Shown piece by piece: positions 1 through 7,214 of a stretch of DNA of 64,000 nucleotides. Location of the stretch: the NCBI GenBank assembly GCA_041389525.1, contig JAWKRR010000019.1, positions 1 to 64,000 of the forward strand, read 5' to 3'. This stretch comes from JACKFB01 sp041389525 (GTDB lineage: Bacteria > Myxococcota_A > UBA9042 > PHBI01 > JACKFB01). The notes beneath the pieces were generated by a model, which was given only the letters and a program-made list of their open reading frames with translations, was not told the origin of the DNA and searched no databases. The position numbers and the translations under genes were made by a program. The number at the start of each line of letters is the position of its first letter. Position 1 is the stretch's first letter.

Positions 1-562
1 CCTCGAGCGCTTGCAGCAGCAGCGCGCCGTCCTCCGGCCCGAGGCGGCCTTTCAGCACGAGCGAGCCGTCGTCATCCCACCACCAGGCGAGCGACCGCGC
101 CGCGTGCCGGCGTTCCGAAGCCTCGCTCTCCTCAAGTCGCTCGACCCGGCGCTGCTGCCGGCAGAGCCGCTCGAGATGGGACGCCGTGCCCGTCCGGGCG
201 ACGCGTAGCAGGAACTCCTCGTTCTCAGCCGTCGCCACGCGCGTCACGGCCCGCATCTTCGAGTAGCTGAGCACGCCCGCGCGAAATGCGTCGCAGAGCT
301 GCGGCAATTCGACGAGCCGCCGCGCCACGCGGACCTTCTCGCCCGCGGCGACCAGACCGATGCCGCACTTCCACGAGAGCCAGTGCGCGCACGACCCGAT
401 ACCCCACTGAGCCCACGCCTGCCGGCGGTCGAACTCGGCGATGAGCTCGAGGAAGCGACAGCTCGCCGCATTCAGATGCGCCGCCAGCTCGGTAATCCGG
501 TCCCCAAGCGCGTCGTTCGAGCAGCCCCCCAACCCCTCGTCCGATGCAAGTGCCGCGGTCAT
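1..562 (-). CDS. DUF222-type HNH endonuclease family protein (5' part, runs off left edge)
   Basis: An open minus-strand frame starts at ATG 562 and is still open at base 1, giving 187 residues. A ribosome site (GGGAG) lies about six bases upstream. The protein has the DUF222 pattern: a helix ending LIAEFDRRQAWAQWG, then SCAHWLSWKCGIG, then a basic helix KVRVARRLVELP, the segment LSYSKMRAVTRVAT and a WDDDGSLVLKGRLGPEDGA strand. Members of this family carry a C-terminal HNH nuclease motif, which here would lie beyond the left edge and cannot be checked. DUF222/HNH genes are usually multicopy and their role is unknown. The family call is firm; activity is not shown. Confidence 0.85.
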   Translation of the reverse strand, partial: MTAALASDEGLGGCSNDALGDRITELAAHLNAASCRFLELIAEFDRRQAWAQWGIGSCAHWLSWKCGIGLVAAGEKVRVARRLVELPQLCDAFRAGVLSYSKMRAVTRVATAENEEFLLRVARTGTASHLERLCRQQRRVERLEESEASERRHAARSLAWWWDDDGSLVLKGRLGPEDGALLLQALE

Positions 563-865
563 GACGCTCTCCCGTCAGTTGAAATTGCAGAGTACTGAAC
601 GGATGTCACCATGTCCAGGGGAAAAACACCCGCCAGTCAAGGCCGAAGCAGCCGCACGCTGAGCAAAACGTGCGCCGGACCCGTCCCCAGCACGACGAGG
701 CGAACGGCCAGGGGGCGGGGCCGAACTTGGACGTGCTGTAGCTGAGGGACGGGGTTGGCACCTGCGGGGCTTATTGCGGGGCGATGCGGTTGGCGCCCGT
801 TGAGCGGTGGCATGAGCGCGCGCCGCTGACTTGGCATCGTGGTGCGTGAAGGCTATTCGTAGCGC
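563..865. other. Intergenic, no gene supported
   Basis: This is the divergent gap between the endonuclease gene and the VapB-like gene. The ribosome site of the endonuclease is at its left end. No convincing coding frame, hairpin or repeat is seen. A 168-codon minus-strand frame crosses it but has no family resemblance and overlaps the antitoxin gene antisense. Confidence 0.5.
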
Positions 866-1126
866 ATGAGGACCACGGTCGACATCCAAGACGAACTGCT
901 CATTAAGGCGCGCCGGCTGGCCACCGAGCGGGGGATTGCGCTGAGCACCTTGATCGAGGAGGCGCTGGCTTCCAGGCTGGCGCAGGTCGAGACGGAGTGT
1001 GCGCCCTTCGTGCTCAGGTGGCAGTCCCACCGCGGTGTCTACATCGGTGGCGTAGACCTCGCCGACCGGGACGAGTTGCATGAGCTGATGGAAGGGGCGG
1101 ACTCAGCGCACCCCCAGGACTCTTGA
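866..1126 (+). CDS. VapB-type antitoxin-like protein
   Basis: This is an 86-residue protein. Its N-terminus MRTTVDIQDELLIKARRLA followed by a helix ending STLIEEAL matches the short ribbon-helix-helix DNA-binding domain of VapB-type (DUF2191) antitoxins. The C-terminal half, which in such proteins binds a PIN-domain ribonuclease toxin, ends in an acidic tail. No PIN-domain gene follows: the next gene is convergent and is itself antitoxin-like. The gene is therefore an orphan here. It could be an autonomous regulator, or the toxin may have been lost. Confidence 0.75.
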   Translation: MRTTVDIQDELLIKARRLATERGIALSTLIEEALASRLAQVETECAPFVLRWQSHRGVYIGGVDLADRDELHELMEGADSAHPQDS

Positions 1127-1136
1127 AGCGGCTCGG

Positions 1137-1379
1137 CTAGTCGGTCGGCCACACCTGCGCCTCGAGCATGTCGGCCACCTCGTCGAGCATCGCGTTGGAG
1201 TCCGGCGTGTATGCGGCGCGGATCCGCTCGTCGATGCTTCGCCGCGACTTTGCGGCGAGGTACGCGTTGACCGCGGAACCAATGAACGCCGACCGGCCGC
1301 GCTGTTGGGCCTCGGGATCGGCGTCGATTCGATTCAGGAGTTCAGCGTCTAGCGAGATCTGGACGGCTTTGGCGCTCAT
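1137..1379 (-). CDS. Ribbon-helix-helix (CopG/MazE-like) antitoxin-like protein
   Basis: This 80-residue protein has an N-terminal strand KAVQISLDAELLNRID and a helix RSAFIGSAVNAYLAA, the layout of ribbon-helix-helix antitoxins. The C-terminal half is acidic and ends near EVADMLEAQVWPTD, as expected for a toxin-neutralising tail. Its 3' end lies 10 bases from the 3' end of the VapB-like gene on the other strand. No MazF-like or other toxin frame follows it, because that space is occupied by the convergent gene. Family assignment is good; the partner is unknown. Confidence 0.72.
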   Translation of the reverse strand: MSAKAVQISLDAELLNRIDADPEAQQRGRSAFIGSAVNAYLAAKSRRSIDERIRAAYTPDSNAMLDEVADMLEAQVWPTD

Positions 1380-1699
1380 GGGGTGATTTTGCCCGCGGTC
1401 TAACGGCGGTTCAAGCCACCATCACCTGCCCGAGTGCGCCAGTTCAACCCTCGGGGATTCGCCATGTTAAGGGAGGCACGGAAGGGTCGCGGTGCCTGAT
1501 GCGACGAGGCTCAGGGCGAGGAACCGCCGTTGCGCCACAGCCAGAAAGCGCAGCGAGCGTCATGAGCGCGGTCTCCACAGCGACCTCCACAGCCACTGCT
1601 TCGGGACGGTGCCGTCGACGAGCAGGCCGAGGAGGCGTGCCGCCAGCGCGCCCGTTAGCAGGTAGAAGAACGCCGCGGTTGGGGGATGCTCGTCGACGG
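1380..1699. other. Intergenic, no gene supported
   Basis: The stretch lies between the CopG-like gene and the 3' end of a small membrane-protein gene. One short plus-strand frame (1499-1747) is present. Its composition is low-complexity Arg/Ala/Ser, it overlaps the membrane-protein gene antisense, and it resembles no family, so it is not called. Confidence 0.45.
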
Positions 1700-1900
1700 T
1701 CAGGGGCGAAGTGCCGGTATGGCGATGAAGCACAAGCCCGCCCCTAGCAGCATGCCCGCACGAACTCTGCGCTCGATGGCCTCGTAGACGCCGGGCGGTG
1801 GCTCAGCGCCGCCGGTGAGGGGGCCGAACCAGTGGGGGAATACGGCCGCAATGACGCCGACGACGGCCACCGCGATCCCAAAGATGCGAAATCCAGACAT
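1700..1900 (-). CDS. Small membrane protein, unknown function
   Basis: This is a 66-residue protein. The start at ATG 1900 is preferred over the ATG at 1963 because GGAGGGAGA sits directly before it. It contains two hydrophobic segments, about residues 4-25 (IFGIAVAVVGVIAAVFPHWF) and 47-63 (AGMLLGAGLCFIAIPAL), joined by a polar loop ending IERRVRAG. It is predicted to be an inner-membrane hairpin. The C-terminus is Ala-Leu-Arg-Pro. I do not recognise the family. A copy of a dispersed motif lies 46 bases upstream. Confidence 0.6.
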   Translation of the reverse strand: MSGFRIFGIAVAVVGVIAAVFPHWFGPLTGGAEPPPGVYEAIERRVRAGMLLGAGLCFIAIPALRP

Positions 1901-1945
1901 TTCTCTCCCTCCATTCGTGTGCGGTCGCTCGCGCGAGCCAAGCAT

Positions 1946-1978
1946 GGGGTCAGGCACCCTCATTTCTCATTTTTCTGG
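1946..1978 (+). repeat. Dispersed motif, copy 1
   Basis: A sequence of the form GGGGTCAGGCACC followed by CTCATTTCTCATTTTTC is seen. Near-identical copies occur at 14525-14556 (same strand) and 44905-44934 (reverse). All three are intergenic. The origin is unknown; it could be a small mobile or REP-like element or a protein-binding site. Confidence 0.6.
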
Positions 1979-2050
1979 CTTGGAAATACAAGCGTCGGGG
2001 TGTCTTGGCGTTGAGCCCCGAGGGTGCGCTCCCGGGGGGCTGCCACGGTC

Positions 2051-2989
2051 TCAGCCCTGGGGGATGCGCCAGGTTAGGGAGGCTCGGAAGAAGAACTGGT
2101 TGGGCAGCGTCTGGCGGCCTCCGGGGACGGATTTGCCTCTCTTGTTGGACTGCTCGAAGCGGCGGTAGACGGTGTGGCCGCCGTAGGCTGTGAACCAGAG
2201 GGTGCTGGCGATTCGGACTCCGGCTTCGAGGCCGGTGGTGACGACGGAGTAGGCGACGTGGTCCAGGCAGGCATTTTGGTCGGCCGCGGGGCCGGCGCAG
2301 GGGGGGGCGTCGCTGACTCGGGTGTCGCGGACGGCGTAGGAGTTGCCGGCGATGTCGGCGCGGAGGCCTAGCTCGACGCGCTCGTGGGGGTGGAAGAGGA
2401 CTCGCGCGAAGGCGGGGATGAAGGTCTCGATTCGGAACCAGGGGTTGGGGGTCCAGTCGAGGTAGATGGCTGGCAGTGGCAGCCACTCGCCGAAGGAGTA
2501 GGACGCCAGCGCGCCCCCGCCCAAGACGAGGCGGTCTGAGAAGGCGTGGGTGGCCATGGCCATGGCGCTGACGCGGACGAGGCCCGTGTCGAAGTCGGTG
2601 AAGTCGCCCGCCAGGCCGGGGGCGACGCGGACCGACAGCGACCAGTCGCGGGGGAGCAGGCGCACGAAGAGCAGCGCCAGGTCGACGGCGTGGAAGGCGC
2701 GTAGCTGGATGAAGTCGTCGGGGGTGTTTGAGAACGACACGGCGTCGGCGTGGTAGGCGAGGCCGGGGATGAGGAAGGTCTTGGGGTTGATGACGATGGG
2801 GACGTTGATGGCGGCGTCGTAGGCGGCGAGCTGGGCTTTCGCGCCTTCGGGGTCTTCGAGCTCGGCGCCGGGCATGTATTGGCCGCTTAGCTCGAGGAGG
2901 TCGGGGAACTGGGCGCGGGCGGTCGGCGCGGCGAGGGCCAGGCAGGCCAGGGCGGCCGCGGCGAGGCTGGGGATGGCGAGGCGGTTCAC
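2051..2989 (-). CDS. Secreted outer-membrane beta-barrel-like protein
   Basis: This is a 312-residue protein starting at GTG 2989. An N-terminal signal peptide, LAIPSLAAAALACLALAAP then TARAQ, directs export. The rest alternates short amphipathic strands such as WSLSVRVAPGLAGDFTDF and ASLTWRIPQG at the very C-terminus, typical of a porin-like or DUF6268-type barrel. The start codon overlaps the stop of the upstream hydrolase gene as GTGA, so the two are probably translationally coupled. This suggests that a lipid or surface substrate links the hydrolase and the barrel, but no direct evidence exists. Confidence 0.7.
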   Translation of the reverse strand: MNRLAIPSLAAAALACLALAAPTARAQFPDLLELSGQYMPGAELEDPEGAKAQLAAYDAAINVPIVINPKTFLIPGLAYHADAVSFSNTPDDFIQLRAFHAVDLALLFVRLLPRDWSLSVRVAPGLAGDFTDFDTGLVRVSAMAMATHAFSDRLVLGGGALASYSFGEWLPLPAIYLDWTPNPWFRIETFIPAFARVLFHPHERVELGLRADIAGNSYAVRDTRVSDAPPCAGPAADQNACLDHVAYSVVTTGLEAGVRIASTLWFTAYGGHTVYRRFEQSNKRGKSVPGGRQTLPNQFFFRASLTWRIPQG

Positions 2990-4338
2990 GCGGCCACCTC
3001 CGTGTCCATCCAGTCGAAGAGCCACGCCTTGGCGAGTAGCTGGCTGCCGCCTTGGCAGTGGACTTGGGCGGCCGTGCTGGGGTCGAAGGTCATGAGGCGC
3101 TTTTCGCAGGTCAGGGCGGCGTACAGGCGCTGGGATTCGCCCGGGGTGGCGTCCTCGGCGGTGCCGTCCATTATCAGGGTCTTGCAGCGAATCTGCGAGG
3201 CGCCGTCTCGGTTTTCGTAGCGGCGCAGCTCGTCGATGAGGGCGTGGGGCGAGTCGACGCCGTGCTTCCAGGTGACGTCGTCGAAGTACCAGCGGGCGTC
3301 GGGCATGGCGACTGACGCGGCGGAGATGGCGGCGTCGAAGGCGGCGGGGCCGTTTCGGTGGAGCGCCATGATGCCGGGGATCTCCTCGAAGTGGCGCAGC
3401 ATGGAGTCGGCCCAGCTCAGCACGCCGGGGTTGACGACGAGGGCCGCGAGGCGGGGCTCGTGGGCGGCGGCGCGGCCGGCGAGGTAGCCGCCGAAGGACA
3501 GGCCCATCAGGGTGATGCGGGCGGCGTCGCAGCGCAGGTCGCGGGCGACGAGGTCGACGACGGGGGCGACGGCGGCCTCCCAGTCGGGGCGGAATGCGTG
3601 GCCGTGCAAGCGCAGCGAGGCGCCCTGGCCGGGGCCGTGAAAGCTCAGGACGTGGTAGCCGCGCTCGAGCGCGCCGTCGATGACCCACATCGTGTCTTCG
3701 GGCCACGCGTGCAGGCCCTGGTGCAGCACCATCGTCGGCGCGCGGTCGACGCCCGGCGCGTAATGCATGCGGCCCACCAGCGCGCTGCCGCCATACGGGA
3801 TCTCGAGCTGGCGGCTGTCGTAGCCTCGCATCGCCAGCGCGCGGTCGTGCAGCGCCAAGGTCCGGCGCGTGGCCTCGACCAGCCGCGGGTCCGTGCGGTC
3901 GGCGTAGCGGATGAGGCCGGCGCGGTAGTAGGCGCCGGCTCGCAGGAAGTGCGACGCGGCGCTGGTCTTGTGGCCGCGGGCGAGGGCGTCTTCTCCGTAG
4001 GCCGCGACGCGCTCGGCGGTCGCGTACCAGGCGTCGAACCAGGAGCGCTCGTCGGCGGCCGAGATCCGGGTGGCCGTGTCGAGCACCTCGCCGATGTCGG
4101 TCAGGCCCGCGCTGGCCAGGCCCAGGATGAACAAGAGCTGGGTGTCCATCACCGGCTGGCCGATGAAGCTGTAGCGGTACCAGAGGCGCGCTGACTCGCC
4201 CTGGCCCAGGATGCCGTCGGGGTGAAATCGCGAGTCGCGGACGGCCTCGTCGAGATCGCGGCGGCCGCCCATCCAGCCCAGGCCGAGGGCCGCGCCGGCG
4301 GCGGCTGTCCCAGCGAGAAATCGGCGTCGTGAGTTCAT
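2986..4338 (-). CDS. Exported alpha/beta hydrolase (FrsA / prolyl-oligopeptidase-like)
   Basis: This is a 450-residue protein. ATG 4338 is chosen because it begins a Tat-type signal, MNSRRRFLAGTAAAGAALG. The hydrolase core shows FHGPGQGAS (oxyanion region), the nucleophile elbow GLSFGGYLAG near residue 270, a late Asp in MDGTAEDATPG and the catalytic His in AAQVHCQGG. This arrangement resembles 2,6-dihydropseudooxynicotine hydrolase-like and FrsA-like enzymes, which act on C-C or ester bonds. It overlaps the downstream barrel gene by four bases and is divergent from a TetR gene across a perfect palindrome, so it is likely repressed by that protein. The substrate is unknown. Confidence 0.82.
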   Translation of the reverse strand: MNSRRRFLAGTAAAGAALGLGWMGGRRDLDEAVRDSRFHPDGILGQGESARLWYRYSFIGQPVMDTQLLFILGLASAGLTDIGEVLDTATRISAADERSWFDAWYATAERVAAYGEDALARGHKTSAASHFLRAGAYYRAGLIRYADRTDPRLVEATRRTLALHDRALAMRGYDSRQLEIPYGGSALVGRMHYAPGVDRAPTMVLHQGLHAWPEDTMWVIDGALERGYHVLSFHGPGQGASLRLHGHAFRPDWEAAVAPVVDLVARDLRCDAARITLMGLSFGGYLAGRAAAHEPRLAALVVNPGVLSWADSMLRHFEEIPGIMALHRNGPAAFDAAISAASVAMPDARWYFDDVTWKHGVDSPHALIDELRRYENRDGASQIRCKTLIMDGTAEDATPGESQRLYAALTCEKRLMTFDPSTAAQVHCQGGSQLLAKAWLFDWMDTEVAA

Positions 4339-4398
4339 CGGTGGCTCCGGGTCTTGCGTTCCGTGGGTGGCGTCGAACGAATGATTCAAACAAGCGAT

Positions 4399-4414
4399 TC
4401 AAACACGTGTTTGA
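4399..4414. promoter_or_regulatory. Probable TetR operator, perfect palindrome
   Basis: TCAAACAC is followed directly by GTGTTTGA, a 16-base perfect palindrome in the gap between the hydrolase and the TetR gene. The left part, GATTCAAACA, is repeated 13 bases upstream (4383-4392 and 4396-4405), suggesting a second half-site. Location and symmetry fit TetR-family autoregulation and control of the hydrolase pair. Confidence 0.7.
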
Positions 4415-4452
4415 TTGTTGACGCAGACGCGCAGACACGTCAAGAGCCTTCC

Positions 4453-5088
4453 ATGGCGAAAGACACCAGCCCGCCCGCGCAGCCCGGGTTCGACGAGCCG
4501 ACCTCCCCGCCGACCGACCCCGCGGAGCGCCTCGTCGCCGCAGCCATCGCCGAGATCGAGGCCCACGGGCTCTCCCAGGTCACCGTGCGCGGCATCGCCA
4601 AGACGGCCGGCATGAACGTCGCCGCGGTGAACTACCACTTCGGGTCCAAGGACGCGTTGCTCAGCGCGGGCCTCGACGCCGCCATCGCCCACATGCTGGA
4701 GGACACGGAGCTGCTGCTCGCCCGCGTCCACGACGACCCGCACTCAGCGCTCCCGGACCTGCTGGCCTACTACCTGGAAGGCTCGCTCCGCTACCCGCGC
4801 ATCTCCAAGGCCCACCTGCACGGCGCGTTCAGCCAGGACGACTACAGCGGCACCTTCCCCACCCGCTTCGGCCCGGTGCTCGTGCGCCTCCGCGACGAGC
4901 TGGCGCGCGCCGTCCCCGGCCTCGCCCGCGATCAAGCCGCCCGCCGCGTCGTGGCCGCCATCTCCGCGATCCTCTTCCCCGCCTTCTTCGCCGGCCTCTT
5001 CACCCCGCTCCGCCCCCTGGACACACCCGCGGAGCGCCTCGCCTACGCGGCCGAGATCGCCGCGATCGCCCTGATGCCGCCTCGCTAA
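4453..5088 (+). CDS. TetR-family transcriptional regulator
   Basis: This is a 211-residue protein. An upstream in-frame ATG exists at 4354, but that would place the operator palindrome inside the gene, so ATG 4453 is preferred. The N-terminal DNA-binding domain has GLSQVTVRGIAKTAGMNVAA followed by VNYHFGSKDALL, the helix-turn-helix of TetR regulators. The C-terminal part is helical with a hydrophobic AAISAILFPAFFAGLF segment that may form the dimer or ligand region. It is divergent from the exported hydrolase and outer-membrane-barrel genes and is the likely repressor of both. The ligand is unknown. Confidence 0.88.
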   Translation: MAKDTSPPAQPGFDEPTSPPTDPAERLVAAAIAEIEAHGLSQVTVRGIAKTAGMNVAAVNYHFGSKDALLSAGLDAAIAHMLEDTELLLARVHDDPHSALPDLLAYYLEGSLRYPRISKAHLHGAFSQDDYSGTFPTRFGPVLVRLRDELARAVPGLARDQAARRVVAAISAILFPAFFAGLFTPLRPLDTPAERLAYAAEIAAIALMPPR

Positions 5089-5168
5089 ACCGCCCGCCGC
5101 CGACCCCCGCCTTGTGGTCAGCGGCCGGCCAGCGTTCAATTCCCCATACCCCACCACCCCGAGGCCAC

Positions 5169-6053
5169 GTGCAGAAGACCAAGCGCCGCCTGAAGTCGGT
5201 GGCGGGCGGCGTCCTCGCCCGGCTACTTCCCGGCCGCGCCGCCGCCATCACGCAGGACTTCACCCGGTCCTACTGGGACGCCGCCGCGTCGGGTTCCCGC
5301 GCGGGTCGGCTGGTCGACTCCCTGATTCGATTTCACCTCGCCCACAGCCGCGCGGGTCGCGACGACGGCAAGTCGCTGGAGTCGATCCACAAGCGATTCT
5401 GGAGCGAGAAGCGCGACGTCGAGTGGTTCGAGCGTTCGTCGCAGGACTTTGAGACCAAGGCGCTGCCGCATCTGCGCGGCCCCGTCGCGGACCTGGCGGC
5501 CCGGCTCGCCGGAAAAGAGCCCGCCCGCGTCTGCGAAATCGGGACCGGGGACGGCCGTTTCCTCGAGTACCTCAGCCAGAACCTCCCGCCCGGCCCCGCC
5601 TACGTCGGCCTGGACCTGTCGGCCGAGCGCATCGAGCTGAACCGCGGCCTCTACCCCGACTTCGAGTTCCACTCCGGCGACGCCGAGGACTGGATCCGCG
5701 AGAACGGCATCGACCGCACGCTCTACGTCACCAACGGCGGCGTCTTCGAGTACTTCAGCCTGAGCTCGCTCATCGAGCTGCTCGCGTTCATCGACCGCAC
5801 CCAGCCCGACAGCGCCGTCGCGCTCTTCTTCGAGCCCATCGCGGCCGACCACGACCTCACCAGCGAGCTCGACTCGCGCCTGACCACGGCCGGCGAGTAC
5901 TCGTTCTCCCACAACTACGCGCACTTGCTCGGGCGCGCCGGCTTCCGCCTCGAGTCCTTCATCGACGACACCGTCGCGGGCTATCGCGCGATCACCCTGT
6001 ACGCGACGCTGGAGAAAAAAAGCCCCGCACCTCCAGAGAAGGGCGGGGCCTGA
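5169..6053 (+). CDS. SAM-dependent class I methyltransferase
   Basis: This is a 294-residue protein starting at GTG 5169. An earlier ATG at 5112 gives an unlikely proline-rich leader. The Rossmann SAM-binding motif I is ARVCEIGTGDGRFLEYL, motif II is YVGLDLSAERIELNRG, and a later acidic motif is FEFHSGDAEDW. The region TNGGVFEYFSLSSLIELL resembles methyltransferases acting on lipid or small-molecule substrates. The C-terminal end overlaps the stem of a terminator that serves the convergent lipoprotein gene. The substrate cannot be read from the sequence. Confidence 0.82.
   Translation: MQKTKRRLKSVAGGVLARLLPGRAAAITQDFTRSYWDAAASGSRAGRLVDSLIRFHLAHSRAGRDDGKSLESIHKRFWSEKRDVEWFERSSQDFETKALPHLRGPVADLAARLAGKEPARVCEIGTGDGRFLEYLSQNLPPGPAYVGLDLSAERIELNRGLYPDFEFHSGDAEDWIRENGIDRTLYVTNGGVFEYFSLSSLIELLAFIDRTQPDSAVALFFEPIAADHDLTSELDSRLTTAGEYSFSHNYAHLLGRAGFRLESFIDDTVAGYRAITLYATLEKKSPAPPEKGGA
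6015..6049 (-). terminator. Intrinsic terminator of the 6118-7080 gene, inside a methyltransferase 3' end
   Basis: Read on the minus strand, GCCCCGC and GCGGGGC form a seven-base stem, followed by seven T residues. The plus-strand A run at 6015-6021 encodes a Lys-Lys pair near the end of the methyltransferase. The hairpin is within coding sequence, so the two convergent genes share it. Confidence 0.75.
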
Positions 6054-6117
6054 CGGCTCGCTCCCAGCGGTCACGGCGAGCGGGGGCGGGGCCTGTGGCC
6101 CAGCCCACCACCACCAT

Positions 6118-7080
6118 TCACGCGTCGGGGCCAGCCTCTTCCGCGTCGGGAGCCGGCGCGGGCGCCGGTGCGGCCGGCGCAGGCGCAGGCGGCGTCACCG
6201 GGTCGGGGTTCAGCGCGTCAAAGGCCCGCTTGGCCTTCGCGGTCTGCTGCTCCATCTGCGCCACCTCCTGCTCGGCTTCCCGCTGCTTCGCCTCGCGGTC
6301 GGTGAACTGCTCCTGGAACTGCCGATGCTTCTTCTGCTCGTCCTCGGTCTTGTCGCCGCCCCGCGCCTCAGCGACCGCCTCGTACTTGACCAGCTCGTAC
6401 TTCGCCTGCGCCGTCCACCACGCCGCGGTCAGCGCCTTCTTCCGCGCCTTGCGCTCGTCCACCACCGCATCGGCGTACTCAAATCGCGCCTGCTCGAGCT
6501 TCAGCGCCTGCTGCTTGTCCGCCAGCACCTTGCGGTTGGTGTCCTGCACCTTCCCGTGCTCGCCCTTCGCGACCGCCTCCGTCTGCTCGTAGGTCGCCCG
6601 CGCCACCGACTTGTCAGCGTCCCGAATGCTGTCCGCCGCGTCGATGGCCTGGTCCATCCGCGGTCCGTCCGGCTTCGCCGCGTGCTCCGCCTTCGCCGCC
6701 TCCTCCGACGCCTTGTAGCGCGTGTCCGCGAAGTCCTCGGCGGCGTCGCGCAGCTTGTCGGCGGCCTTCAGCTTCGCCTTCAAGTCCGCGTCCGCCTTGT
6801 CGATCTTGTCCTCGGCGTCGTCGACGGCCTTCTTCGCCTTGTCGACCCGCTCGTCCGCGCGCTCCGCGTCCGCCTTCGCCTGCTCGATCTGCGCGTCCAT
6901 GTCGCCAATCAGCCGCTTGGCCGCGGTGACCTCCTGGCTGGACACGTCCGCCTTGACCCGCTGCTCGGCCGACAACGTCTTCAGCGCGTCTTCGCCGACC
7001 TTGTACGACAGCCCGCCACCGCAAGCCTGCGTCAACAGCACCGCGGTCAGTCCACCCAGCATCATCATCGTCTGTCGCAT
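6118..7080 (-). CDS. Coiled-coil lipoprotein
   Basis: This is a 320-residue protein. ATG 7080 has a strong ribosome site (GAGGAGGG). The N-terminus MRQTMMMLGGLTAVLLTQAC ends in a lipobox cysteine. The body is almost entirely Ala/Lys/Asp/Glu heptads (for example AEDKIDKADADLKAKLKAAD), forming long coiled coils over about residues 45-290. A Pro-Ala-rich tail follows and ends DAEEAGPDA. Such proteins resemble outer-membrane lipoprotein tethers or periplasmic spacers. It lies downstream of the K+ channel gene after 134 bases and ends at a clear terminator. Its function is not known. Confidence 0.78.
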   Translation of the reverse strand: MRQTMMMLGGLTAVLLTQACGGGLSYKVGEDALKTLSAEQRVKADVSSQEVTAAKRLIGDMDAQIEQAKADAERADERVDKAKKAVDDAEDKIDKADADLKAKLKAADKLRDAAEDFADTRYKASEEAAKAEHAAKPDGPRMDQAIDAADSIRDADKSVARATYEQTEAVAKGEHGKVQDTNRKVLADKQQALKLEQARFEYADAVVDERKARKKALTAAWWTAQAKYELVKYEAVAEARGGDKTEDEQKKHRQFQEQFTDREAKQREAEQEVAQMEQQTAKAKRAFDALNPDPVTPPAPAPAAPAPAPAPDAEEAGPDA

Positions 7081-7214
7081 CGAAACCCTCCTCAGGTTGG
7101 CGCGGATAATACGCGCCCTTTCTGCGTCGACAACGCCGACCCGCTCCAGGACACATTTTTCGCCCCCGCCCGACCCCCGCCTCCGGCAGTCTCCCCGCCC
7201 GGCCGCCCCGCGAA

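Noticed and set aside
575..1081. Minus-strand frame of 168 codons
   Set aside because: It overlaps the VapB-like gene antisense and is Arg/Pro/Ala rich with no homology signal.
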